64,000 nucleotides of DNA from Chimonanthus salicifolius (lineage: Eukaryota; Streptophyta; Magnoliopsida; Laurales; Calycanthaceae). Below, one piece after another: positions 1 through 12,700 of this stretch. Numbering within the stretch: position 1 is the first letter of the stretch; each line of letters begins with the position of its first letter. A program made the translations under genes and the position numbers. The stretch is taken from positions 25,078,617-25,142,616 of the forward strand of contig CM023535.1 of NCBI GenBank assembly GCA_013350335.1. The letters run 5' to 3'. The notes below the pieces were generated by a model. That model had not been told where the DNA came from, searched no databases, and saw only the letters and a program-made list of their open reading frames with translations.

Positions 1-1000
1 AGTTAGAGTCAGTTTCATTTTAAATTTAAAAGGATGTGCTTTGGAATTTTCCACTGAAAATAAATTAAACTTTTAAACTATATTAAATAAATATTTTAAA
101 AATTTTAAAACACTTTACAAAAATGCACAAATAATTCAACTGAGATTTATAAGTAAAAACTTCATCAAATTTTGAATTAAAACAATAATTAATTAAAATA
201 CAATAAATGTCGTTAAAAGCCTAGATAGTAAATGGAAATAAAATCATACTCATTTTTAAACAATTAGAAACTTATTTCAAGTTTTAAAATAGAAAGATCG
301 AAATAAATCAAATCATAACAATAATTCACATTATTCCATAAAATAAATAAGAAAACTCATTTTAAGTTTAAAATAAACAATTTCAAAATAATAATCAAAA
401 TGAAATTTCATTTTATTCTTTTGTTATATAATCACAAAAAAAAAAAGAATAAATACAAATAGAATAATAAATAAAATATTGAAGATTACGTCTATCACAA
501 AACGTGGATGGACGTTGATGTGGCAAAGAGTGCACACCAGCACGTGTAGAAATTTATTACAGAGAGTGAGTATGCAAAGTAAATTTTTTCTCATTCCCAC
601 CCTATAACCCAAGGTGGTAGGTTGCATTGGCCATGCAAGCTTCCACGAAGCCTAAGGAAGCTTACATGAGTCATTGCTAGCTTTAATGATTCATCCATCT
701 AAAGATAACGTATAATAATATTGTATATATTTATTTTTATTTTTTATTACTTCAGTTTGTTTAAATTGGAAATTTCCATATGCATACAAGCCTCCACGAT
801 AGCTAAGCTATGAATTCATAGCTTATATGAATCATCACATTCATTTGATGATTCAACACATGTGAAAAGATAACATATTTTAATGGTTTTGAATATATTT
901 TAATTTATGTTAAGCCTATCATTATTAGTTAGTTATAAAGGAAGTTTTAATTAAATTAATCCATCCAGTCCAAAATGTTAAATTTTAAAAATCTTGAACA
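1..1000. other. AT-rich non-coding DNA
   Basis: No gene is seen. The stretch is strongly AT-rich with many homopolymer runs. The only open frame of any length (minus strand, 424-627) is a low-complexity Phe/Ile/Val-rich reading of AT-rich DNA and is not believed. Confidence 0.6.
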
Positions 1001-2560
1001 CTATAAAAATTTGGAGAAAAATTATAATGGCCCAGCCCTTAAATTAATAGAATTATGACATCTAGAGGTTACACATGTGAGTAGTATGAGGGTCTCATGT
1101 GGGTCCATCATGTAAGTACTCCTGTTCGTCCGAGTCACCCTTATTGTCAATTACATGACTCAGTTGGACTTGCCTTGGATGAATAAGAAGATCTACTATG
1201 AAGTTGAAGCGGGTACACCAAATACAGTATTGGCACACAGATAAGTGACCCGTAGGAGACCTTAGGCTAAGTCATATACCTAAAAGTCAATTGGAAAATA
1301 AATTAAATAAGTGACTTTCAGCCTCAAGGCCTCATGTAATCTGCCGAGGCCTCGCAACCAGTTATGCTGAATTGAGTGCAGCTGGCCCTGTGTCGAGCTG
1401 ACTCAGTCTCTTACAGTCTTAGAAAATTAAAATCTGTGATTGTTTAATTGAGAGGTAATTATGGTAAATTTATTTGAAGCCAATTATGGTAAATCTATTA
1501 TGGTAAACAAATTTATCCATAGTGAGATATTGCCACCTCTTTTAAGATTTGAATTTGAATATCCTTGAGGAGCTGTCCATGACAAGTATGGAAAGGCTCC
1601 TCCATGTGCTAATTCATCTTGCAAAACTTCCATTTAATTCTTAATTGATGGCTAAGGTAAATGTTGAAAATCTTCCATCTAATCCTGAATTGATGGCTAA
1701 GGTAATTGTTGCAAATCATGCACAGTAAACACAAGCTGGCTGGTATCTATATGGATTGTGTCTGTCAGATTGCACAGCACATACGTGTGCTGTCTTTCCA
1801 GAATCTAACGCTGGCGAGGCCTCATCAGAATCAGCGAGGCCTCGCAGGCGTGACTAACAGCACAGATTAAAACTGTTTATAAAATAACAGTAAGGGGGCT
1901 GTTCAAAGCACTGAATACACAGAGAAAATACAGAGGAATAAGAATATCAGTGAGAGAGCATTCGGCCTTCCCTCTATACACTATTCTTCATCATCCTTCT
2001 TAATGATATTTGGGTAATCAAGATGAAGAATAAGGTGTTTACATAGGACTAAAATCAGTCATGCCCATGTCCTACTGTTGTGCCTACAAATACGTTGATG
2101 ATGCCAAGTTGATGGAAAAGAGCACACAGGTTCAGTAAAGAAGAAAAAGCTTAAAGGAAAACGGTTAAGGCCCAAGGCAAGTTTTCTTCTTGTTTTATTT
2201 TTAAACATTGTAAAGTGGATTAGAACAGTGTGTTCGAACCACTCCAAAAAATAGGTGTAGAGGATTAGACCAATTGGGTTGAACCTCTATAAAAAAACTA
2301 GGTTGTACTATTTGGGTGTGAGACCCTTACATAGTATATTTAGGATGACCCTAGAGTTGTGAAGTCTAACAGTGGATGTAGGTTTGATGAAACCGAACCA
2401 CTATAAAATATTTGTGTTATATGTGATTGAATGCATGGATTGATTGTTTTGTTTACTTAACATATAAATGGGTAAGAAAATTTTAAAAAGGGAATTAAAA
2501 TTGAAAACCGACCTATTCATCCCCCTTCTAGGTCGTACATACTTCTAGTAACGTTATTTC
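1000..2560 (+). mobile_element. Possible Sirevirus-type (Ty1/copia) LTR remnant
   Basis: The stretch has no coding sequence but looks like LTR DNA. A palindrome built on CGAGGCCTCG recurs at 1345-1354 and, as the 12-mer GCGAGGCCTCGC, at 1834-1845, with a half copy at 1814-1823. Near 2514-2532 the string CCTATTCATCCCCCTTCTAG resembles, from memory, the C-rich tract near the 3' end of Sirevirus LTRs. No primer-binding site or second LTR is visible, so both boundaries are approximate. Confidence 0.3.
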
Positions 2561-2599
2561 ACATCAAAGTACACGTGGCCTTCATAGAGCATCTTTGTC

Positions 2600-4273
2600 A
2601 TACATGAGTTAAAAAAAAATAGTGAATAGTGTCGGTAGGAACGACGAAACTTAAAGTTCGTATTTATGACCGTCTTTGCACGAAATTAGGTTATTTTCAT
2701 CCCCTTTCTCTATCTCTCTTCCCTACCAGCAAACCTTAGTCTTCTCCTCCCTTCCTCCACCTATTTTCGCCCCATGCTTGCGTGATTTGTGGATCAAGCA
2801 CCCCTAAAGCATCGTTTTGAGCAATTCCTTCTCCTCCAAAATGTAAGAATATGATTTTCTCTCACTCTCTTTCCTTTTGTATTTTGGATTTAATAGGATT
2901 TGGTGAGAATAAGACTTTGGATAGCCAACAGACCTCGATTGGAGAGAGATCCATGGAACTAAATTGAGGATATTGGTGTTTGGGCTGTGTATGAGGTGGA
3001 TCTGTTTTGGTTTTGGATTTTGGAAACCTTAGGGAGAGAATAAATTAGGGAAAAAAGGAATATAATTGATTTTGAGAGGGATTATGGATTTTATTTGGAG
3101 ATTTCCTTTGGATTGAAGGGATTAATCTATTTTAGGGGTAAATCTTGGGTTTAGAATTGGAGATTTTGCTTCTAAGCTTTATCTAGGCCTAATCCATGAA
3201 CTAATAATGGTATATTATCTTCTTTTGGTGTTGATTAGAGCCTTTGAACCCCAAACCTGTGGAGATACGACTCGAAGATCAACCCGAAACATCGTAACTT
3301 TCGAGGTGAGGACTGCTACACACATTGTATGAATTCTTGTATGTTATTACTTTGAATTAGGGAATGTATTGTATTATTGATGTGTTTAATGCATGATAAA
3401 TAGGATGGATGTGCCCTATGTTATGTATGAAATGTTATAAATTCCCTATTATGTGATTTGTACCATGTCTATTATCTTATTATGATAGATAGAAAATTTG
3501 TGATAATTGTTGGAGACCCCTGTGAAGGCTAAGATGGTTTGATGAATTTAATTGGGTTTATGTTGTAAAAGGGGAGTGATTGGACTTAAGATGGTAAACC
3601 ACCATGAGACGGGTTGAATATATTGCAAAAACTAAGAATATATATAAATAAACCCGACATATGTATCTCAAGGTTGGTATGTAGTCAATGTCCTTAAAAT
3701 AACCCAATGTGATAATTATGATGAATGTATGAAACATAATGAAATGCGCTATGCTTACTATCATTATGAAATTATGGTCATAATGTGATTATGATATATT
3801 TATTGCCCATGAAATTTTGTACCTGTTTCCCCTTGGTATTACTCACTTATGTTAAAATTGTTGCTTGCTGGTAGGACTTGAGTACGGTGATAGCTATTGA
3901 CTAGTGTTTTGATAGTTCTATGAGAGGCGCGGTGCGATCGGCTGTGTAAATTGCTCTTATATTGGGCGGAGATCTAGATACAGCTCTGTTGGGATCGGGT
4001 ATAGTCAGAGGTATTACTGTGCAAATGAGATTGGGTAGGTGGTCATTAGTTTCAAGAGTGATGCAGACTATTTGTCCATACTATTCAACTACTCATGGTT
4101 CTTCGTGGCACGATTGTTTCATTGGATTGGGTGTGGTGGCATCGTCTTGTAGTGAGAAGATCGGCTTGAGATGTGCTTCAATTGTGCAGAGGTAGTTTTC
4201 ACCTTGGTTCTTACTTGCGAGGTATAAGTTCAGTTTGAATTTCGAGGACGAAATTCTATAAAGGGGGTAATGT
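2600..4273 (+). mobile_element. Ty3/gypsy-derived non-coding sequence ending in a polypurine tract
   Basis: The 3' end (about 4235-4273) has the arrangement typical of plant Tekay/Del chromoviruses: a TTTCGAGGACGAAATTCT segment followed by an AAAGGGGG polypurine tract directly before an LTR starting TGTAATG. Upstream of about 4200 no pol domain is readable. The 2600-3890 part looks like non-coding LTR or leader DNA. A deletion, or a non-autonomous internal region, is inferred. The 77-codon frame at 3962-4195 matches nothing I recognise. Confidence 0.5.
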
Positions 4274-4654
4274 TGTAATGATCTGACCCGATTTTTTTAG
4301 AATTTTAGGGGTTTGGTAGTAGTAGAGAGAGTGTGGGCTCCGAGGTAGGCCTCGATTTACTCAGTTTCAAGTTTGGAGATCCAAATGACATTTTGGTAAT
4401 TTTGAATTATCGAATATCTTATCATGTAAAAAGTTTGAAAATCACACATTATCTCCCCCAATGTTCGACGTTTGATTTTTTTAATGGGTTTTAAATTATT
4501 TTTGGAAAATTTAAGATTTTATTTTTATTTCTCTTTTTTTAAAAAAAGAAAAAAAAAAACACAACTTAAAACCCTAAAGCCTCCCTAAACCCAACCCTTT
4601 AATCACCATTTCCGCGCAGTACTGTAGCACGCAACTACAGTGCCGTCACTGCTA

Positions 4655-4679
4655 CTCTCTCTCTCTCTCTCTCTCTCTC
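4655..4679. repeat. (CT)n microsatellite
   Basis: Twelve uninterrupted CT dinucleotides in the 5' part of the long gypsy LTR. Confidence 0.95.
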
Positions 4680-6879
4680 CCATTTTCTCTTTCATCTCTT
4701 CCCTCTTGTTGAAACCCTAACTCCCTTTCTTGCTAGAGGTGCAGTCGCCTCCCCTACCCCATCTCTCTTTCTACGATTTCACTCATTTCCCTCTCCTCTC
4801 CGATTTCTCTCTTCTCCCGATCCCAACCCCCCTCTTTGCAACACAGTTTTTCTTTCCCCTCTCCTTCTCTGAAACCCTAGATCCAACCATCTTTGTTGCC
4901 GCTGCCTCTTTTGTTTTCCTTTTCTCTTCTCCTTCCTCCTCTCCCGATCGAGCCTTGTCCGGGCAATAGAGTTTACACCGATTATCTCTTGCTCCAACCG
5001 TCGGATTCTCCTCCATTCTCAGGTGCACGAGTTTCTGTTCTCCTTGACCTTCTTCTTTTGACTCTTTCTCCCTCTTCCTTATTTCCTCTTTTTCCCCAGT
5101 TTCCCTTTTTTTCCTTCTGAGCTATCAAGTCGAGTCGGTTGATTAACTGAGTTGGCTCAGCTGAGTCACTAGGTTGACTCAGCCGAGCCACTGAGCTGAG
5201 TCACATGGCGGTCGAGTCGAACCTAACTGTCTCAGGCCAAAACATTTGTGAGCTAGTCCAACTCACGATCAAGCCTGCAAAGCCCAGGCCCAGCAGCTCG
5301 TGGCCCAGTTCGTCTCTCAACCAAACCTACAGGCCCAACTCAAGCCGAGCAACTTGCTCAGCCCAGCTTGCTCCCAGTCCAGTTTGTCAAGCCCAATCAT
5401 CGATCTCGGTTCCTCAAGCCAGGCCCAGCTGACCCAAGCCTAACCTTCTGCCCAGCTCTCAGCCCGACCCATTTCCAGGCCCATTTCAAGTTCGTTGTGG
5501 GCTCGTTCTTGGCTCATTTTGGTGATCGTTGTGGAATGTTTCTAGCCCGTCTCTGGACCGTTTACAAGCCTGTTTCCAGCCAGATTTGTGGGTCTCAACT
5601 TCTCAGGCCCGGTAGCCCGTGCATTGCTTCTCTCACCTTCCGACCTGTTTTATAACTTAGATTTCGGAAGACGCACACAAGTGAGGGAACTCATCACACT
5701 TATTTTAGCAAACATGATTTGCATATATCTTTCCTATGGCTACTTGGACATAGAGTACGAGGAATGAGACCCTTATGGATTGCAAGCCATTTGGCAAGGG
5801 AACCGTTCTGACAAATATGTGGCAAGGGGCTCATTCGGGTGTACTCGTGTCGGAATGCTTGCGATAACATGTTGATTGAGTAACATGGTGATGTGCGTTG
5901 TGTGATAACATGTCTATTTGATTATGTAATAACCTGTTGGGTTGCCAGATGTTATAACGTGCTGAGTTGATAATGTGATAACATGCTGGATGGATTATGT
6001 GGTATCATGATATAAAACCTTGTGACGATAAATGAGATGCCTTAGATGATAACAAGTTACATGTGTGTTTGATAACATGAGATAGATGGTGGTATATACC
6101 CGATGATTATGTGATATACTATGTTGATAACATGCTTAGAAATAATTGCGCATAAATGCAACCAGAGTACATGAAATGTTGGTTGGGCATGGGTACTAGG
6201 CTACATCAGGATTTAGAGACTCCCCCTAGCTTGTAGGGTAGTTAGGGTTGGGAATTCATGGAAAACTGCGCAGTGGACACGAATGAGCTTTGGACTACTT
6301 GTTGGTAGGTCTATAGGTGTGTGTGTATTTCTCTATTGGGTATGTGGGTCTTTGGCATAGTCGTGGCCATGTTGGATCTATTTTAGTGTGGTTGTGGTAC
6401 TTATTATTGTGATGGGTGGATGTGTACTCCCTAGTGTGGGTTTGATTGCTAGGTCTATCATTGTGATCCTCGGATACGCCTGTGGGAGAGGTGTGATATT
6501 ACAAACTATGACACATGTATGGTGGGGACAGTCTACAGTGTAATGTGGTATAATGTTTCAAACTAGGACACCTTTGGGGTGGGGATAGTCTGTGGTGCAT
6601 GTGGATTTTTGTGGAAGTGAACCTAAAGTTGGGGTGGTCGTAGAGTACATTGAGTACATACTGAGTCGCCTTGGGAGTTAGGTGGGTTGTGTGCCTGTTC
6701 GCCCACTTGTTGGTTGAGGGATGTGGTAGTGTGATTACACGTGGTTTTGACCTTGGGGTTCATGGGGGAGACTTGTGATGTGGGTATGACTTATTGGAAA
6801 TTTATGGGCATCTAATGAGTGAGGTTGGCCGACTCACTTGGTGGAAGGCCTATGGAATTCCATGAGCGATGATGTGCAG

Positions 6880-7322
6880 GTCGATTATTTACAGACATGG
6901 GTTGAGGTTCGTCCCAGCGGTCAGGTGTACGGTTGATGTGCCGGTTGATTATTTGTGGACATGAGTTGAGGTTCATCCCTGTGGTCCGGTGTACGGTTGA
7001 GGTGCCAGTTAATTATTTACGGACATGGGTTGAGGTTCATCCCCGTGGTCCAGTGTACGGTTGAGGTACCGATTGATTATTTACGGACATGGGTTGAGGT
7101 TCATCCCCATGGTTCGGTGTACAGCTGAGGTGCCAGTTGATTATTTACGGACATGAGTCGAGGTTTGCCCCATGGTCCGGTGTACGGCTGAGGTGCAGGT
7201 TGATTATTTACGGACATGAGTTGAGGTTCGCCCATCATTAGGTGTACGGCTAAGGTGCCGGTTGATTATTTACAGACATGAGTCGAGTTAGGCCCCATAG
7301 TCCAGTGTACGACTGATGTACC
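6880..7322 (+). repeat. Minisatellite, seven ~63-bp units
   Basis: Seven head-to-tail units start with GTTGATTATTTACGGACATG or a close variant at 6880, 6943, 7008, 7071, 7136, 7199 and 7261. The spacing is 62-65 bp. Each unit continues with GAGTTGAGGTTC and a GGTGTACGGTTGAGGTGCC tail. The units differ by scattered substitutions and small indels, as expected of an old array. It lies wholly inside the gypsy LTR. Confidence 0.92.
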
Positions 7323-8172
7323 AGCCCGTAGGGTGTATGTGTCAGTTGTACGGAGAACAGTAGATGGGTCCGAGGTTACAGGTTTAGAAACCGGGAGTCT
7401 GGTATTTGGTTGGAGAGACCACAGATGGGTATGGTTGGCAATCCGTTGAGGACTGGTGCGGTTATTACTCCCGTGTGATAGTCTTTTGGGGACTCTAGTG
7501 AGCTTGACTCATGAGTTGATTATGGTATGTATGTGGGTCGCCTTGGGAGAGTCATAGCACTGGTTGAGGGCTAAAGACCTGATCTAGGTGGGGATCAGTC
7601 TGTGTACCGGTGGGTGGGTGGACCGTAGTGGGTGGGCATATGAGGAAGTTGCCCTAGAGCTGCATTGGTTTGGTTAGAGGATGTACTAGAGACCCGGTAG
7701 ATATGGGCCCATGTGCTAGGGATATGGCACATGTTTGCATGGTTATGCATGTAGACATCCTGGACATTGATTCGTCCATATGATTATATGCAGTGTATCC
7801 TTGATGACATATGGTGGGTGTTACCCTCACTGGACATGTAAAGCTCATCCCTTGCCTTCAGGTGTTTCAATGGCGGGTCCAGTGGGTCCTAAGATCAAGC
7901 TTAGGCGATGATGACTGCTGACATCTTAGCTTTACTTTCTTTCTGTTATTTTGAGAGAGCATTGTATGTTTGATTTAGTTGTCATTTGATTTTTATGGAT
8001 AACTGTAACAACTATTATAATATTGTTGTGTTTGTTTGAGTTATTAATAAATTACTTGCTTCAATTGTTATCCTGTTATAGTTTGGCCAAAAAAATAAAC
8101 TTGTTATCCATTTTTGGAGATTTCTTGAGGTGTTTCGGAGATAACACGCCAGTAGCGGGAAGGGTTGTTACA

Positions 8173-8660
8173 CATTGATAGGATTGATGGCATGACAGTG
8201 TTGCATAGCATTATTGATATTCCATTTCATACATTATTATTATGTGGGTGCATGAGTGTGTAACATGAATATTTCCTCACTGAAAATTGTTTGTACATAC
8301 GTCTTTGCAATTTCATATAATGTTGCACTGGATGGGGCCGAGGGACCTCGGGGAAGAGTTTAGTTATTATGTTGCTTTAGACGCCTTACATATTTGAGTT
8401 GATTATTTTATTTAATTGATTTGAGTTGATATGTTGTTAGTTTTACCATTTCATTTATTGAAGAGTGGTATGTAATAATTTCCAAAAGACATGTTGATAT
8501 TTATGTTGAGGAGTTATTACCCTTCAAGATATTAATGGTTATTTGATATTATTTATGGTTTTATACTTGAGATGTGAGCACACGTGTGTTTCCCTCGTGT
8601 GATATTTGAAAAAGAAAAATTTATTTGCATCACATGCATAGGTTTTGAGTCAGGGCGTGA
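8173..8660. mobile_element. Ty3/gypsy LTR fragment
   Basis: Non-coding DNA directly after the long LTR. It ends in GTCAGGGCGTGACA, the kind of terminal sequence that closes (or, on the other strand, opens) plant gypsy LTRs. It may be the flank into which element G inserted. The orientation is ambiguous because such LTR ends are nearly self-complementary. Confidence 0.35.
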
Positions 8661-8661
8661 C

Positions 8662-9236
8662 AAAAATATATTTTGAAAACCCGTTGATTTAAGCGAAAGC
8701 ACTATGTAGGCAGATTTTTCATTAAAATAACAATCTTCATTCAAATGGTCTTAAAATTTATTTTAAAAGTCCAAAATATAGTATGATTGGTTTAAACACA
8801 AATTAAACACAAGATATTTTCTTGTAATTTTTTTACTTCTATAATTATTTTAAAATTAATATTTTATAAATAGGGATCTCTCACGGTCACATTTTGTTAT
8901 ATTTCTGAAAGTCAAAAAGACAAATTAAAATATCCTTTAGACTCAAAATTAAAAATCATTGAGTGAGTGTGTGAATGTGAGTCTAATTAATTCAAATAAA
9001 ACCTTTTTCAAATAAACAAGGATCAATATCATTAATAAATAATATTTATGAGAAATTACAATTTTGCTCTCCAACTTTAACGAGTTGAATCTATGAGCTA
9101 CCGAGCTCAAATTGGGCAGATATTGGACACTTTTTCAGAAAGCCCAATCCGTAATCTTCATGATTAGTGGATCACAAAGCATCATTAATAGCGCAAAATC
9201 ACATAATTAAGCCTAATTTTGGGTCAGGGCATTACA
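8662..9236 (-). mobile_element. Ty3/gypsy LTR 5' portion, inverted copy
   Basis: Read on the minus strand from 9236, this starts TGTAATGCCCTGACCC and runs leftward. It aligns by eye over more than 450 bp with the plus-strand sequence starting at 10033: shared blocks include ATGTGATTTTGCGC, AATCATGAAGATTAC and GGGCTTTCTGAAAA-type text. The two copies are therefore inverted relative to each other across a 796-bp spacer. Confidence 0.6.
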
Positions 9237-9238
9237 AT

Positions 9239-9398
9239 CTTCATCGAAACTTCTCTTTCATGTTTCCTGCCAACACCATCTTAGTCGTTTGCAGCCAATG
9301 AAGAGGACATGTCTGTGTCTTCATCAGAACTTCTCCTTTATGTTTCCTGCCGACACCATCTTGGTCATTTGCAGCCAATGAAGAGGACTTGTCTGTTG
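9239..9398 (+). repeat. 80-bp tandem duplication
   Basis: Two adjacent 80-bp units, 9239-9318 and 9319-9398, both start CTTCATC and share CATCTTNGTC and GCAGCCAATGAAGAGGAC. They differ at only a handful of positions, so the duplication is fairly recent or has been homogenised. Confidence 0.9.
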
Positions 9399-10032
9399 TA
9401 CAGGAGATGACAGTGAAGAGGGTTGGCGCCTCGAAAGGGCACCCCACTCCTTGGGATCTCTTTTTCTGAATCTTTCCTCTTTTTCTTCTCTCCTCCTCCT
9501 GTGGAGGTGTGGAATGTCAGAGAATTCCAAGCAGTATGCCTTGGACGAGAGTGAGTCAGGGAGAGAGTATCCTCCTTGCTCTCTATTCTATTGTGCAATT
9601 TCTCTGTACACTCACTTCTATAATTTCCTTCCGCAATTACATCTACACTACCTCTGGTCGATTACAACTGAAAGGAACTGCCCAATTACATGAAAAACAC
9701 CAAAGAAAACTGACCAAAACTGCTAGAAATTGACACTTTACGTGTGTCAGCAAATAGTTCAGCCAACTGAACTTTAGCAGGGACTGCCTTTTTTACAGAC
9801 TAAAGATTCAGTCTACTAATATTCCAGATTCAGTCTACTAAATCTTATCAACGATATGACTGAGTTTACATACTGAAGTTTAGTCGACTGAAATATGGAA
9901 ATCAGTCAACTGAATTGTCTTTTCTCTTGACCTTTACTCTATCTTCTTCGTTACTACATGTATGAAGATCCTCCAGGATCACGGCTCTCGTCGTTTAGAG
10001 TGCTTGAAGATCCTCCTGGATCACTAAGAGGA
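9399..10032. other. Spacer with repeated CAGTCNACTG motifs, LTR-like
   Basis: No gene is seen. Between about 9755 and 9920 the motif TTCAGTCNACTGAA and its variants recur about six times, including TAGTCGACTG at 9881-9890 and CAGTCAACTG near 9903. The block is followed by ATGAAGATCCTCCAGGATCAC-like text. A similar order (palindrome array, then a GATCCTCC-GATCA segment) is seen at 59380-59740, so both are probably LTRs of one superfamily. The family assignment is inferred. Confidence 0.35.
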
Positions 10033-12700
10033 TGTAATACTCCAACCCTAAATTAGGCCTAAATGTGTGATTTTGCGCCATTGAATGTGATTTGTATTCT
10101 GTTAATCATGAAGATTACTGAGTGAGCTTTCTGAAAAGTCCAAGTTTGGCCCAATCCAAGTTTGATAGCTCATTGATCCAACTCATTGAAGTTGAAAGGG
10201 CAAAGTCGTAAATATCTAAACTTTATTTATTTATTCTGAAAAATGATCATAAAACTGTTTCACTCTAGGAAACAATTCATTTGAAATATTTGAATTCCTA
10301 AACTCATACACACTCTATGATTTCAAATTTCGAGTTTAACGGACTTTTTTGTTCATTCTACTTTTACAAATTTTAACCCTTTTGAATGACCCACTTTATA
10401 AAACCATAATTTAAAATTATTTATGGAAGTAAAAACTTTATAGAAAAATAGTATGTGATTAATCTGTGTTTTGACCAAACATTTCATGTTTTCTGATTTT
10501 CAAAATGAAGTGTAAGACACTCAATCTACATCGTACGATGTGAGCCGTTGTTTTAACTAAAACACTCAAAATGGCAAGTCATCGTTTTAACATCGTGCGA
10601 TGTGAGCTTCTCTGTTCTTCACTACCAGCAGCTCCTTTCTTTATCTTCCTCTTCTTCTTCTCCTTCTTCAGTTCATCTTTTTCTTCTACTATTCTTCTTT
10701 TGCAACTCGTCTTTTTTGGGTGAAATTTTTGGGAAGCCAAGATTTTGTCTAAAACTCTACGTGAAGGTATAAAAATTTACCCTTTCGTTTATTTATAAGC
10801 TTTAGGAAATATTAGAAATGAAATGGGATGAAATTGGAGTATAAAAACTGAGTTTTTGGAAAGCCACAGAAAAATGACATTTTTTCCATTTTCGAGTTAC
10901 ACCTTTAAAATCAACTCCATTTCTTAGTAAAATACTGATTTCTTCCTTCTAAAGTGAAAAGAAATTAAATCTAAATCCCATCTGAGTTGATAGATTTTAA
11001 AATTGGACATAAAAACCTCTTCCCTTATCAAATTCATAATCCGTATTTTTCGCTCTCTATATTGCAGATAAATTGATTTTTGTATGTTTACTTTACGTAA
11101 TGTATGTTTACTTTCTGCATTGTACCCTCTAGATTGAACTCTCAATACTTCCCGTAGCTATTGCTTGAAGAAATACGAGACCAGGCACTGAGTACTTTTA
11201 TTTACGTTTCTCCTTTAAAACACCATTTCTTAGGTATTATTTTCCTTTGTTGTGTTTTATATGATTTACATTTCTTTTAATCGCTTAAAATTGGATTAAT
11301 TGCACATAATCGAACTCACTGCCATTTTCCCACTTTTCTTAGAAATAAGAAAACTGGACTTCAAATCTAGATTTGAATCACATATATTCTACTTTCGATA
11401 AATATTTATACATTTTTTATCTTCTTACAGATAAATCGCTAAAACTTGCCAGCTTACGGTGAGTTGACTCAAATTTCTTTTTTATTTCAAAATTGTTTTT
11501 GAAAACCTTTAACTCTATGACGATAAATGGGACACATGGACATAATAAAGATAGAAAAGACTAAATGGGACCAGAATGTAAGACCTGACATCGATTACAT
11601 GTAAGGGATGTGATTTTTTTCTACTAATAGAACGTAAGCGTGAAATTGTGTCAGGGAGCCGAGGCCTAATAGTCTATAAATCCAGTATGGAAACCATTTA
11701 TGTGTCTATAGGTTAAAAGGTTTAGAGAATTGGATGAAGACGCGTGGTCGTCAATAATCAATTCAAAATTATTGTATATTATGGATTGCGTTGATATGTT
11801 TTGTACAGGGTGTTGTTATTTCCAGGATGTGTGAAACAACTTTATGATCAGATGAAATTTGATTTTCTCTTGTGTGAAATCCTATGCAAAAATGGTACAT
11901 GGAGTGACATAAGAACAAAATGGGTTGTAATTTATCCCCAGGCTGTGGAAAATTATTAATGCTTAGTGCATGAAAGATATGCTACATAATGCTAAGTGCA
12001 TGAGAAACTGCCTTCACAAACATTGTAGAGTCAATGACCATGTTGGTGATAATAACTTTGTGGAGTAAATGACCGTGTTAGGTCGTAATACAGAGCTCTT
12101 TCAAGGTGCTGCACTTTGTCCGTTTATGGACTTAATGCATTGAAAACTTAGTGGGAACTTCGGTTTGAGATTCAGTGAAAATTTATAAAGGTAAATCTTT
12201 GTGGGAAGAAATGAACAAATGTTAAAAATAGACTAATGCATTAAGGACTTAGTGGAAACCTTGATTGAGAATGTGTGAAATTTATAAATCCAAATTTATG
12301 TGGAAAGAAAAGAACAAATGTTAACAATGGTAAAGATGAACCATTGTTGGATTATTGCTTTCTGAAGTAATATGATAAATGCATATTAATCCTGTGATAT
12401 TTGTCATTTGTTGAACTTTCTTCACTGGGTTGTTAGCTCATTCCCTTACAATGTAGGATTTGCACCTGAGGAAGGAACCAAGGAACCCCATTGTTGTCTT
12501 GGGGATGGAACCCATGGAATCCATCATATTTCCCACAGATGGGAAATATGTCAATGATGTTTTGCTAATGATTATGTCTTCTGTGGCATAAAGACCTGAG
12601 CCTTTAATAATCGTTATGTTTCTATATGCCTCTCTGATGTGGTGAAGATGTGATGGTATGAAAATGTGATGATATAATGTGTTGTTTTATGTATAACGTG
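10033..12700 (+). mobile_element. Ty3/gypsy LTR-like sequence (plus-strand copy)
   Basis: Starts TGTAATACTCCAACCC at 10033, the partner of the inverted copy ending at 9236. No coding frame is present. The later part has features common in long gypsy LTRs: a CT-rich stretch at 10620-10720 and many TGTG/ATGATG runs to about 12700. Its 3' limit is unclear. The 73-codon minus-strand frame at 10924-11145 is AT-driven and not believed. Confidence 0.45.

Larger units (their letters stand above)
4274..8172 (+). mobile_element. Long Ty3/gypsy (Tekay/Del-like) LTR, element G
   Basis: It starts TGTAATGATC right after the polypurine tract and ends GGTTGTTACA, about 3.9 kb. The final ~60 bases (GGAGATAACACGCCAGTAGC) and the first ~200 resemble the independent solo LTR at 47697-50146, so the two belong to related families. 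Inside are a (CT)n tract, Pro/Ser-like C-rich DNA (5200-5640), GATAACATG-type repeats (5860-6130) and a seven-unit minisatellite (6880-7322). Because it follows a polypurine tract it is best read as a 3' LTR. No 5' LTR is in the window. Open frames inside it (e.g. 4730-5655) are low-complexity and are not genes. Confidence 0.65.

Noticed and set aside
3962..4195. A 77-codon plus-strand gene
   Set aside because: It is inside gypsy-derived DNA just before the polypurine tract and has no recognisable motif.
4730..5655. Overlapping C/T-rich frames that look like small secreted or proline-rich proteins
   Set aside because: They lie within a gypsy LTR, are low-complexity, and open frames occur on both strands.
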